Shown here: piece after piece, positions 53,155 through 63,975 of the stretch
How the letters are laid out: each line of letters opens with the position of its first letter
Position numbering within the stretch: the first letter of the stretch is position 1
Origin: Molanna angustata
Lineage: Eukaryota; Arthropoda; Insecta; Trichoptera; Molannidae
Direction of reading: 5' to 3'
DNA length: 64,000 nt
NCBI GenBank assembly: GCA_963576475.1
Contig: OY754984.1
Span: forward strand, 22,283,215 to 22,347,214
Made by a program: the position numbers and the translations under genes
The notes under the pieces: model-generated
What the model saw: the letters and a program-made list of their open reading frames with translations, nothing else
What the model was told of the DNA's origin: nothing
Database searches by the model: none

Positions 53155-53540
53155 AGACTATCGGTATGATGACTATCTATGGAATAGTCTAAGTCCTGAT
53201 GTTACGTCGTCTCTCTCACTAAACATCTTCAAGAAAAGGCTAAAGCAAAAATATTTATCTGACAATATCTGATTACATCGTCCTCTCCTCTTCCTGTTCT
53301 TATCGTTTAGTTTTCCTATCATTGCTATGAATTATTCGTATATGCTATTTTTTTTTCTTTTCTTCTGATATCCTGTTTATTTTTGTAATGTGAATAATTT
53401 ATTGCCATAGTACATACTGTTTTGTATATTTAACATTAACTCTGGTTGGTTAGAATATGTAAATTTCCATAAGGCAATAATACCGCCCGTGTAAGTACTA
53501 ATTATATGTGCAGAATGATTTAAATAAGTAAGTAAATGAA
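53155..53540 (+). mobile_element. Diverged CR1-like LINE 3' end
   Basis: Codons LWNSLSPDVTSSLSLNIFKK, RLKQKYLSDN, stop, then the UTR with GGTTGGTTAGAATATGTAAA, CATAAGGCAATAATACCGCC. An older relative of the 51.5 kb element. Confidence 0.75.
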
Positions 53541-55125
53541 TAATGTGATTTTTATAATTAATGTATGTTATAGATTTTCATTAATTACATACATTAAAGT
53601 AGTTAACTTTCATTAACAGGTCAATTAACCCGATGGAGAACAGAAAGAAAACTCAATAATTAGTTTTCGCTGTAGAATCAAATTGTCATTAATTGAACTT
53701 CATGACAACCTCTATCAAACTGACTATACTGTTTCATTCTCTTTCAATATGATTTCGGTAATAATCTCTATTCGGTAATCAATAAACTATGTTAATTACA
53801 CCAAAAGGGTTTTTAGGGCCAGAGGGGACTTAAAATGGAATAACACAGGGATTAAAATGTGCTCCCTATAATGGTAAGTATTCATCTTATTAATGTATTT
53901 CCCTAAAACCATAAAACATAATTAAACTCCGATAATAACTGTCAAAAATGATTTAGTTAAGATTCACACCTTTGGGAGGGTGGGTTTCGCCACTGTTACG
54001 TATAATAATATTAATTAATTAATACGCAATAGGTAATACGGTGACCCCCGAACGGGTTAATTATCACACGGGACCCTTCGAATAACCTATAACCTCGATG
54101 AGGTTCGGGTCTCGGGTAAACACATAGGAACAACTCCGGAGGGGGCTGCGGATTGTGACATCTATCGGACAAAGGCGATGTTTATGCGTTACAAATTTGT
54201 GCAGAAATTTAAGTGTTGATAATCTGGCATAATGACTTTGTTACCTATACATAGATAATGAGTTAGTTTACAAGGCTGCGTTCACAACGAACGCCGAGTG
54301 CACTTAGTGACGCTCTAACCCTTACATAATGACCGGAAACAGACGCTCGAAAGACACTCTGTGGCGTTCGGATTGAACGTCGAGCGTACGCACCAAACGC
54401 TCTGACAGTTATAGTATCTGTGTTGACTTATATTGTATCTTTGGTAAGATGACTTCTTTTTATTTCTGTGGTATCTATTATGTCAGTTGTCATTATTTAT
54501 GAAGACAATATGCATTCATTAAGAGGTTAATTTATGAAAATATCATTAAAACATTCCAATAAAATGTCAAAGAAAATTATTTACTCCACTGCCCAATTGT
54601 TGTATTTCGATGAAAATGCAACCTACGTATGCACGATAAATGACATTTGACATTTAAAGCGTTAGATGCAGCGTTCAGATTGAAACGCCGTTCGAAAGCG
54701 TTCAGTGATATTGGTGTGAAAAACGCCATAATCTGCAACTTCGGGTACATCCGACACCCGACCTCGAGTATTATATACGAACACAGTCCAATAGAATATA
54801 CATACATATATCAAAAACCGACTTCAAAATAATGCAAAGTTAAATGATGAGGGGTACTGAAAATGTCTGATACCAACATTAAGATTTACCCGAGTACTTA
54901 TAATTAAAGAATTATTGTAGAGTTCCGATATTTGTCATGGATCCCATCATAAGATCTTGTTGAATCAGTTATGAAACTGCCCCTGAAGAATCTTCTTTCG
55001 AACAAAAATTAAGAAGTATTTTTCCGTATGTCATGTAAATGTCTTTGCAGATTAAAGTGAAAATTTTCTTGTGGAACCCATTATCACATAAGATAAATAT
55101 GAAAATAACAATGAATCCAATATAT
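53541..55125. other. No gene; GC-richer patches at 54040-54190 and 54280-54400
   Basis: ACGGTGACCCCCGAACGGGT, GATGAGGTTCGGGTCTCGGG and CTCCGGAGGGGGCTGCGGAT stand in a unique block. 54275-54400 has ACGAACGCCGAGTGCACTTA, GTCGAGCGTACGCACCAAAC and, at 54660-54730, GTTCAGATTGAAACGCCGTT. No frames of note. Confidence 0.35.
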
Positions 55126-55129
55126 TATT

Positions 55130-55872
55130 AATATTGACAACGGTTCGAACGAATTTCAAATAACGTTCCATACATATTTGAAGATAGAAATGAATCGTAT
55201 ACATGTTTGAATATATTATAAATATTGAAGACGGTTTGAATGAATTTCAAATTGCGTTCCATTTTCAAATATGCATAATTAATTACTTTATTTATTAAAT
55301 AATAAAACAAGTATGTACCTACATTACAACAAAAAATAAATATACTAAATCTAATATAAAATGTTTGAATTTATTTGAAATATTGACGACAGTTCGAATG
55401 AATAACGTTCCATACATAATTGAATATATTATAAATTAATATTGACGACGCCGACGGTTCGAATGAATTTCATATTGCGTTCCATTTTCAAAGATACATT
55501 AATTATAATGAATCTTATATAAAATGTTTGAATATATTTTAAATATTGACGGCAGTTCGAATGAATAACGTTCCATGCATATTTGAAGATAGAAATGAAT
55601 CGTGTACATGTTTGAATATATTATAAATATTGACGACGGTTCGAATACATTTCCAATCACGTTCTATTTTCAAATACAACAATATACCTACATTCTACTA
55701 CCAATCTAATACAACATGTTAGAATATATTGACGACAGTTCGAATGAGTTTTAAATAACGTTTCATAGATATTTGAAGATAGAAATGAGTCGTATACACG
55801 TTTGAATATATTTTAAATATTGACGACGGTTCGAATGAATTTGAAATGACGTTCCATTTTCAAATAATAATG
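55130..55872. repeat. Degenerate 60-155-bp tandem array, about 8 units
   Basis: ATTGACGACGGTTCGAATGA recurs with changes at about 55133, 55225, 55381, 55440, 55545, 55628, 55728 and 55818. Each is followed by AAATNACGTTCCAT and, in alternate units, TATTTGAAGATAGAAATGA. Unit length varies because of AT-rich spacers. Non-coding. Confidence 0.8.
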
Positions 55873-56374
55873 TTTAAAGAAAAAGTAATTGTGTAGATTT
55901 GTAGGTATGTCTGGTGTGACAGATGCTCTATATAGAAGAAGTACGTATGTAAGTTTCCTATCTTTCTTCTTTTCTTTCTAGCGGTGATCTAAACACACCC
56001 ATGGGAGGCGTTTATATGGCGATACGTCCAAAACTGGGAAAAATTTCCCTATAAATAGACTTCAACTTTAGATACCTTCGGAGTCAACAACCGACTCGCT
56101 TCACCGAACGGAACCGAAGGTGTTCGGGAATAAATAAGACATCGAATTATATACCTATTGCTACTTTTTATATAGGTACGTGAAAACATGTTACTTAGGC
56201 ATGAAATTGTGTGTATCATTTTTGTTTTTGTTATTATTATGTATGCTGTATGTTTTCCCAATAAAATAAAATAATATGAAATGAAATATACTTTTAAATA
56301 ATAATAAAAAAATACTTTTAAAGAATCGTAGAAAAAAGTAAAAAGTAATTATATAAAAATTACTTAAAAAATAA
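55873..56374. other. AT-rich spacer, no gene
   Basis: 56085-56120 is a small GC-richer word set (CGACTCGCTTCACCGAACGG). Nothing else. Confidence 0.35.
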
Positions 56375-57076
56375 GTAATAATTATATATCAAAATTTAGC
56401 TATTAAATATAAATTTATTGACGCGTTAAACATAAAACCATATTATGAATATGATCCGATTTCATTTTTAGACAATAATAATATTTCGCTTGATTACGAT
56501 AAAACAATATTAACTGAACGGTCAATTCAACATAGCAGACCCGATACAATAATACATGATAAAATTAAAAAACTAACATATATTTGCGACGTGGCTATTC
56601 CAAATTCTAGAAATATTATAAAAACTTTTGATGAAAAAATTAGAAAATACACCGCTTTAGGTAACGAGATTAAAAGACTTTGGCATTCTCGTAAAATAAT
56701 AATATTACCGTTCATTATTTCAGCCACTGGCATTATTCCAAAATCGTTAATCCGTAATTTAGAAATTATAAATTTATCGAAAAACTTAATAATAAAAATG
56801 CAAAAATCGGTAATAATGAATACATGTAGAATCGTTAAAGATTTTTTAAACATTCGGGAATCAGTAGGGTTGTTAGGTAGTATAGAGACCTCATCAGAGC
56901 CTAATCCTTTGATATGTATCTGGATGGGTGAACTATTCCCAATTGAAAGCTTGATGATGCGTTTATTGCATTTTATTTTGCTTTTTCAAATAATTTACAA
57001 TTTACGCATTGATCTGCTAATTCTTTTGATGAAGTGTTTAATGGTAATAATAACAATTAAGTGTAATTATTTGTAG
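56375..57076 (+). pseudogene. R2/R4-group LINE, C-terminal restriction-like endonuclease domain
   Basis: Open from 56375 (no start codon needed) to TAG at 57074. It reads YQNLAIKYKFIDALNIKPYY, LDYDKTILTERSI, SRPDTIIHDKIKKLTYICDV, AIPNSRNIIKTFDEKIRKY, IKRLWHSRKI and FIISATGIIPKSLIRNL. R-PD followed 14 residues later by D fits the PD-x(12-14)-D signature of the endonuclease that R2/R4/NeSL-type LINEs carry after the RT. Similarity fades after residue ~175. 5'-truncated; RT domain absent. Confidence 0.7.
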
Positions 57077-57282
57077 TGCTTAATTGCTATTAATATCATT
57101 AGTAAATCGGCCAGCGCCGTATAAAACAACACAAATTTTTAACATTTTTCCACTAATTTAAAAAAAAATGTTTTTACTTATTTTTCTAAGTAATTGTATA
57201 TAATTGATTATGGAATTCCATCACGAATTAGCAGTGGAAAAATTAGAAATAAGTAAATAGTATATTCTTATTCACTTTAAAA

Positions 57283-57765
57283 ATGATAAGAAAAACCATA
57301 TCACTGCTCAACATTCTCACAATACAAGACACAGACATATCAACTAATCACTCAGAAGACAAACACTACATACGGACAAAGACATTATCAATACTTGGCT
57401 CCAAAGATCCTAAATTTAGTTGCAAAAGATATAAAGAACATACATTTAATAGAAAATACAAGACTTACAATACAGACATGGTTATATAACAAAGGGATTA
57501 ACTATTGTCAGCAAATTCTCAATTCATAACAACATACATGACAAAACTACTAACATAGGACTCAATAAGTGGACCATGGGCTACACAATCATTCTATATA
57601 ACATTTTTCAATGACTTAGTAATTAATATTATGTAACAAGTCTACCACCTCGGAACAGGCCTAGCCTAGTGAGGTGGTCTAAACCAACCCAATTTATTTG
57701 TTATGTTACTTATATAAAATAATGTAATTTCTGGTATATGTAATAAAAAAAAATATTCGCATAAG
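57283..57765 (+). pseudogene. LINE pol C-terminus with covarying 3' hairpin
   Basis: A frame from about 57308 reads TQTYQLITQKTNTTYGQRHY, QYLAPKILNLVAKDIKNIHL and RLTIQTWLYNKG, the CR1-group terminal pattern (YGQRxxxYLAPK). The UTR holds the stem ACCACCTC/GAGGTGGT (57644-57678) around loop GGAACAGGCCTAGCCTAGT. It ends near ATGTAATAAAAAAAAATA. Confidence 0.7.
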
Positions 57766-57774
57766 TTCGGTTCC

Positions 57775-58030
57775 ATTTCTGAGCGTGTTATTTGTCCCCG
57801 ACCGAGCGGATACGAAGGAAACTGAGTCAAAAGTAATAAAGAACAAAAATGAGGAGCCGGTAGGTTGATGAAGTGCGCTGCTGGGAAATCGGAAACTGCT
57901 AACGCCAGCCCCGTGTTACTCGTGTGAGCGATTTCTCCTCAGTTTCTTCCGTGTTCATCCGACGTTCGTCCATACCGCATTCCCACCCCGAACCTCCACC
58001 CCCCACGATATATGTATATTTATTTATGTT
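57775..58030. other. GC-richer unique island
   Basis: GTCCCCGACCGAGCGGATAC, GCGCTGCTGGGAAATCGGAA, CGCCAGCCCCGTGTTACTCG and CCCACCCCGAACCTCCACCC; no frame, no second copy. Confidence 0.35.
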
Positions 58031-58260
58031 ATATTATCACAGGACCCCGCGTGATCTATGAAAGCGACATGTCACAAAATGGTGATAGAATTTTTGCATT
58101 ATTTATTTTTGAGTTTGGTGTGTTTTTTCGAAAATGGTGCAAACCTTAAAGGGTGCGGGAGATATTGCTAATGCTATGGATATACGTCGACACTAGCATC
58201 AGGGGGGCTACTCATAACACATTCTTAATACGTTCTTATCTTGCCTTAATCTTAAAAACT

Positions 58261-58340
58261 AGGGGCTCTGCCCCTGGCCGCTACCGCGGCCCAACCCCCA
58301 ACGGCCGCTGCGCGGCTTATTTACTATTACGGCGGTTGCG
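58261..58340. other. GC-rich hairpin cluster
   Basis: AGGGGC/GCCCCT (58261-58275, loop TCT), GGCCGC/GCGGCC (58276-58291, loop TACC) and GCCGC/GCGGC near 58304-58316 follow each other, as at 4721-4811. Sequences differ from that cluster but the design is the same. Confidence 0.6.
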
Positions 58341-58384
58341 AGATAACCTTATAATACTACATAAATATCTTTTAACAGATTTTT

Positions 58385-58685
58385 AATTATCTCAATAGAG
58401 ACGAAGTTGGAATATTTATTGTAGGAGAACTGGGAAATCAAGGCACCTACAGGGCTTACGACCTGTCATCGGCTGGTTTACGTGATCACTTTATGCGCTT
58501 GACAGGTCGATGACAGGTCGTAAGCCCTGTAGGTGCCTTGATTTCCCGGTTCTCCTACAGTAAAATATTCCAACTTCGTCTCTATTGAGATAATTAAAAA
58601 TCTGTTAAAAAATATCTTTGACTCCCGACAGGGAAAAAAATCCAATGTTTGCGCATATGCAATAATAAAAATATTCGATTACATA
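58385..58685. repeat. Family C copy folded as a ~199-bp palindrome
   Basis: 58391-58469 and 58510-58589 are near-perfect reverse complements (CTCAATAGAGACGAAGTTGG against CCAACTTCGTCTCTATTGAG), with a ~40-nt loop. The normal family C end follows (GGGAAAAAAATCCAATGTTT, 58630-58680). Confidence 0.9.
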
Positions 58686-58984
58686 AATATCGTCAAATAT
58701 ACCATTTAGGACATTACACAACATTTAAAAACCAAATATCTTTGCGTGAAAACGTTAAAATCAAGTAATAAAACGGTATTTTTAAAGTAAAAAATGCGGA
58801 AATTATAAAAAAAAAAAATATTTTCGACAATGTATTGAAAGAAAAGCGTTATATAAAGTGATATCCATTGATAGTTTGAATGTACATTCGAAATATCATT
58901 TAGAACAGTACACAACAGTTGAGACTGAATATTTTTTTATAATAATACAATAATATACATATATATATAATTAAATAATGCGAT

Positions 58985-59290
58985 TAAGCTGTGAGGCACC
59001 GGCTTAGAATAGTGCTTCCACTCTTTTCTATTATTGTTTTCGAGTGTCCCGTAAGAGCCGGGTAATCGAAAATACAACAGGCAACAATAACATCTCACAT
59101 AGTTCAGCAATGAGGTTCACCACCCATTCTGAATGTAGTGCCTTTTAGGTGAGACAAGACTGGTGTGTGGGTGTACACAGATGTGTTGTGCTCCCTTTTA
59201 TAAGGCAATCACATCCGCACACCTTTCGCTGGTTACCCCACTTTGTGGGACATGCCGTGATGGTATGTATGTATGTATGTATGTAAATAA
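58985..59290 (+). mobile_element. Family B SINE-like element, reference copy
   Basis: About 300 bp: CTGTGAGGCACCGGCTTAGA, one 106-bp unit core (GAGCCGGGTAATCGAAAATA, CATCTCACATAGTTCAGCAA), GTGCTCCCTTTTATAAGGCA, CGCTGGTTACCCCACTTTGT, GGGACATGCCGTGATGG and (TATG)n at 59265-59284. The last ~45 bp match the RTE-like LINE end. I see no A/B boxes in the head, so its promoter is unknown. Confidence 0.8.
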
Positions 59291-59879
59291 TGCGATTAAA
59301 GGAAAACATTACCTGTCATCTTTTTGCGTATTATTATGACATATTGAAAGCAATGTTGTCAGTATTCAAAATGGATATTCCGCAGATTATTACGGTTAAA
59401 ATTAATTCATAATGTTTAAAATTCCTTTTTAAACAATACTTTTGTCAATTCATGCAGAAAATACATTTTAAACGATTAATTTGTACTTTTTCGCATCAAT
59501 TAATTTTTTATTTTAAATAAAAATTTCGAACGCGAAAATTGTTTAAGGAAAAATTATTTCACTGGCGATCCGTTGAAGGACGAAAAAAGATGGCGTGCAG
59601 TAACTCGATTATAATCGAATCCTAATTTTTCTCTACATTTAATCATGAAAATTTGTTGACATCTACGTTTAGTATGAAATTGTCATGATTTGTTGTGTAG
59701 ATTTATAGTATTATTAAGTAAATTAATTTAACCTCAAAGATTGCTAAAGTCTGAAGCTGATCTTAATTTTACTGTAATCAACTTAATGGGTAGCCCTGCA
59801 GTTTCGACCACATCGTATACTTTCCGGTAAACGACTTTGACAGAATGGTGAACAATAGTGTCAAAGACAATCTGGGCGA
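59291..59879. other. AT-rich spacer, no gene
   Basis: No repeat or coding signal seen. Confidence 0.4.
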
Positions 59880-60245
59880 TTCCGGTGAATGGCAGTCACG
59901 TTTTATACTCCTCACTACCCCAAGGGAATGTAATGGGGAGTTATGAATTCGCATTTTTTTATGTGATTTTTTATATTTCAGACTATCAACTAGTATCATG
60001 CTGAGATTGTATTATGAAAGTTTCATCACATGTATCTGTGTGTGCTGTGTGCTTTGTGCTATGTACGGCGTGTTTATTCTACTTGATCAATTATAGACTA
60101 AAGTAATAATTCGGATCTTTTCAAATTTTGCTAAATTTGCATTTTATACAAAGTTTAGTTTGTCGATCGACAATTCTTTATAGAACTCCATTGTTTCTAG
60201 ATATATTATAAATATAAAAAAATACTTGGTAATAGTTCTATTTTA
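59880..60245 (-). repeat. Family E repeat, copy 2
   Basis: Reverse complement of 17685-18035: ACTCCTCACTACCCCAAGGG, GTGCTATGTACGGCGTG, AGTTTGTCGATCGACAATTC. Right of it ATCGACGCGTTTCGTGCAAG resembles 22776. Confidence 0.75.
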
Positions 60246-60404
60246 TTTATTAGATTATCGACGCGTTTCGTGCAAGGCACATCGTCAGAATAATGCTCTA
60301 CAAGACTGAGACTAGTGGTTATGTACAAAATTTACATGTTCGTTTTTGAACAGTTGAAAAATAAGTTATATAATGCAAATGAATCTATACAAATGTACGT
60401 TTTA

Positions 60405-60560
60405 ATACAATTTTATTTATTTTATTTATTTATTCATACATACACAATTGACAAATAATATTCTTAACTGCAATGCCCCACTAGGTAAAAAACATGTGCC
60501 GGGGCTAAATTATTTTGAAATAATGATACTTTTAACAGTGAATGCCAACTAACAAAACAT
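60405..60560 (-). mobile_element. LINE 3' tail with hairpin
   Basis: On the minus strand GCCCC/GGGGC (60475-60505) closes a 21-nt loop ending CCTAGT, then TGCAGTTAAGAATATTATTT and a tail of AATAAATAAATAAAATAAAT. Same hairpin type as 9609-9643 and 57644-57678. Confidence 0.6.
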
Positions 60561-61074
60561 ACACAAAAATAAGCATTCAATGAAAGTAGTTGGGTCACTG
60601 GTTGTAGTCCCCTGTGTCCATTAGGTCTGTAACAAAAGAAAACGACAGCAGTAAAATTCGAAAGGTAAATAATATTGTATTTATTGGTTTATTGTTATCT
60701 TTTAAACTGGGTTAAAACCAATGTATTTCATAGATATTTGGTAGTAATAATTATAAACAGCTTAATTTTAATCTTAATAGAACTATTGCCAAGTATTTTT
60801 TTTGTCAATAATGATTTTTTTATAAAATTATCACAATTTAAATATTAATCTAAAATATTTTTAATGCCTGAATCTGATGTATTCTTAATCAACCTCACGT
60901 TTCACTTACTAATTATTTTGTTATATTTGCATTGGTAAGATTTCTTAGTGTTATTAACTGTTATTTCTTAGTGTTATTAAGTTAATTCTGTTGTATTCGT
61001 CACAACAAAGTAAGAACAATAAAAGTTATTTATTGACATAACCCCAAAAACAGTATATTTATAAAAGTATGGTA
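60561..61074. other. AT-rich spacer, no gene
   Basis: TTTCTTAGTGTTATTAA occurs twice at 60941-60981. No coding. Confidence 0.35.
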
Positions 61075-61762
61075 TCCTTACATTAACATAGTAGTAATAT
61101 ATTTAAAATGTTAATTCCGTAGAACTAAATAACGAAACAAATACAAAAATACAAAAGGAGTCATTATGTGGAATGGACTGTTAGTTTCAGTTATTATTTA
61201 CTTATCAATTTATATGACAGATTATTTGACAATTTAATTATTTATCAATTTATATGACAGATTAATTAACATAGTAACAATATAACACAAAATGTAAATA
61301 CAGCAGAACTAAATAACGAAACAAATACAAAAATACAATAGAAGTCATTATGTGAAATATACTGTTAGTTGCAGTTATTATTTTCTTATCAATTTATATG
61401 ACAGATTATTTGACAATTTAATTATTTATCAATTCATATGACTATGTAACAATATAATATAAAATGTTAATAGCGTAGAACTAAATAACGAAACAAATAC
61501 AAAAATACAATAGAAGTCATTATGTGAAATATACTGTTAGTTGCAGTTATTATTTTCTTATCAATTTATATGACAGATTATTTGACAATTTAATTATTTA
61601 TCAATTCATATGACTATGTAACAATATAATATAAAATATTAATAGCGTAGAACTAAATAACGAAACAAATACAAAAATACAATAGAAGTCATTAAGTGGA
61701 ATAGACTGTTAGTTGCAGTTATTATTTACTTATCAATTTATATGACAGATTATTTGCAAACA
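61075..61762. repeat. 170-186-bp tandem array, 4 units
   Basis: AGAACTAAATAACGAAACAA starts at 61121, 61307, 61477 and 61649. Each unit continues TACAATAGAAGTCATTATGT, CTGTTAGTTGCAGTTATTAT and TATGACAGATTATTTGACAA. Units 2 to 4 are nearly identical. Confidence 0.95.
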
Positions 61763-62134
61763 TTTCCAAAATATATCATAGTAATTCATTGTACAAAAAC
61801 CAAATAACGCCATCTAGCGTTTAACCGAAAATAATGAACTCCGACCAAATACTCTGTTGTCAGACTAAGCATAGGTTTAAATAAAATTAATTTCGACTCA
61901 ATTAATGTCTGAGAATTTTAGTAAAATGGTTTAGTGGGGGCAAATCGGGGGTGGGGGTGCAAATTTGAGGGTAGTTCGCATAATAATAATAATAATATAT
62001 ATGTGTTCCACTCCGTGATACAAATAAAGACAAAATTACACCCCTATACCCGGGTTCGAATCTAGACTTTAAAGCGCCCGTCACGGCGGCGCTTTGAATT
62101 TGAAAAGCGCCCTTTCATAATAGTATTTTTTAAT
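61763..62134. other. No gene; small (ATA)n and GC-richer patch
   Basis: AATAATAATAATAATATA at 61981-61998. 62060-62115 has GCGCCCGTCACGGCGGCGC with repeated GCGC..TTTGAA words. Not identified. Confidence 0.35.
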
Positions 62135-62312
62135 ATGCTTTTCGACATTATTTTTTTTTTTAAATGAATATGTCCTTCCTACATTCCCTAAATAAAACAT
62201 AAATGCTTGTGCTATAGGTGAACGAAATCGGTCGAGGCAGGGTTCGAACTCGCGACTACTGGATTACAAACCCAGCGCGCTAACCGCTCTGCCACCGAGC
62301 CATCTGTCATTT
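62135..62312 (-). mobile_element. SINE S1, minus copy with internal deletion
   Basis: Head at 62309 (reverse of GATGGCTCGGTGGCAGAGCG), loop TTTGTAA (TGT). The body lacks the ATGTATATGTACTTG stretch near 62180. Confidence 0.85.
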
Positions 62313-62689
62313 GACCCATTTAAAAATACTTTAATGATTAATTCATTTTTATCAATTTTAATATAAATTATTATTAATAATATGATTTAAAAAAAATTAA
62401 GCTTTTTTTTCCATCAAATAAGTAGGTACTCAATGGATGAATTCTTTGACTACTTATTATTTAAAAAAATGTATACTTTCTGTGTGAATGGCGTAGACAC
62501 GTTCCAATAAATTTCATTTTATAGTTTTTGTTGTAATATTGTAGTTACCTATTAATAAAATAAAATGTACTTTAGAAAAATACATCCAGGGATTGTCAAC
62601 CCTACAAGATGACAAATAATGTACTGTAACTATCAAGTGAAGAGTTCAAAATTAAGAAATAAAAAACACTCTCTCTCAGACAGAAAAAA

Positions 62690-63090
62690 TAATAACATAA
62701 ACTGCTTTGAAGCATTGGAAATGTGGATCCACCGTAGAATGCTTATAATATCATGGACTGACATAGTCAATGGTCAGTAACACTGAAGTACTACGTAGAG
62801 CCAACACCAAGAGAGAATTATTCACCAATGTTAAGCTCCGTAAAGTGTTGTACTTCGGCCATATTCAGAGAGGTGAAACATATACCATCCTTCAGCATGT
62901 CATGAAGGGGAAGATCGAGGGTTGTAGATGGGTCGGAAGGAGGCAGCTTTCCTGGCTTCAAAACATCCGGGAATGGACCGGTATGAGAACTGTGGAGGAG
63001 CTGTTTTGCACTGTCCAGGACAGGAAGGGATCTCTATGATGGTCTTCAACGTCTGGGGACATGTCGAGAAGAACCTCATGATTTGCTAAT
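62690..63090 (+). pseudogene. RTE-like LINE C-terminal fragment
   Basis: Reads CFEALEMWIHRRMLIISWTD (62706-62765), then after a one-base shift VSNTEVLRRANTKRELF, LRKVLYFGHIQRGETYTIL, MKGKIEGCRWVGRRQLSWLQ and NIREWTGMRTVEELF. This is the W-x-T..NEEVLRR..LGHIxRG..GKIEG..GRRxxSWLxNLR order of a well-known insect RTE pol end. One frameshift; catalytic part absent. 62313-62690 is AT-rich with no gene. Confidence 0.8.
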
Positions 63091-63520
63091 ATTACGTACC
63101 TATTTATTTTACATTTATAGTCCTAGATTCCATTGCGTTCGGGGCAATTGCACAATTTGTTCCTACGGTGTATCCTGGGCCTGGTCGTACCCCACACCCC
63201 GCGCCCGGCACTACGTTCTGTTGCAAATTTAAATTTCTCAGCTCAATTAACAAATAAACGAAAACCTTCTATATATAATAACCCCCCCGCACTTCCTCAT
63301 TCCCATCCACCCCCTGGCTCCTCACACTCTCTCTCGCTCTCGCTCTCGCAAACAATAACAACCACCGCGATTAAATAATCACAATTTAACAATTTAATGT
63401 TGAACGTAAATAGCTTTCCTAGACGCATCGTTGATTTTTCATCGTGGCATCATCACGCGCGAATAAGTCGCACGTTGGGCGACGGCGGTCGTTCACAACG
63501 CCGCAGCCGACATTTCTCGA
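63091..63520. other. GC-richer unique patches
   Basis: 63140-63220 (GTATCCTGGGCCTGGTCGTA, CCCCACACCCCGCGCCCGGC), a (CTCTCG)n run at 63332-63350 and 63455-63515 (CATCACGCGCGAATAAGTCG, CGACGGCGGTCGTTCACAAC). No frames or repeat copies. Confidence 0.35.
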
Positions 63521-63521
63521 A

Positions 63522-63822
63522 AAAAAAACTACATCAGTAAACCATGATTACATTTTATGATAAAAAAAACTATATCAGTAAATCATAATTCCATTACATG
63601 AAACAAAAAATTACATCTCTAATCCATAATTCCATTTATGACAAAAAATACAACAGTAAACTATATAATTCCATTTTATGATGGAAAAACTACATCAGTA
63701 AGCCATAATTCCATTTTATAACAAAAAAAAACCTTCAGTAAACCATAATTCCATTTTATGAAAAAAAAATACATAAGTAATCTATAATTCCATTTAATGA
63801 AGAAAATTAAACTATATAAGTA
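63522..63822. repeat. ~39-bp tandem array, 7-8 units
   Basis: Unit AAAAACTACATCAGTAAACC then ATAATTCCATTTTATGA, repeated with small indels. The array stops exactly where SINE S1 begins at 63823. Confidence 0.9.
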
Positions 63823-63975
63823 GATGGGTCGATGGCAGAGCGGTTAGCGCATTGGTTAAGTAATCCAGTGGTTGTAAGTTCGAATCCTGCCTCGACCGAT
63901 TTCGTTCACCTATAGCAAAAGCATTTATGCTTATGTTAGGGAACGTAGGAATATTAAAAAAAAAATGAAAATATC
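63823..63975 (+). mobile_element. SINE S1, plus copy
   Basis: GATGGGTCGATGGCAGAGCG, decayed anticodon arm ATTGGTTAAGTAATCCAGT (AGT), B box AGTTCGAATCC, body CGATTTCGTTCACCTATAGC, GGGAACGTAGGAATATT and an A run (63956-63965). Confidence 0.9.
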
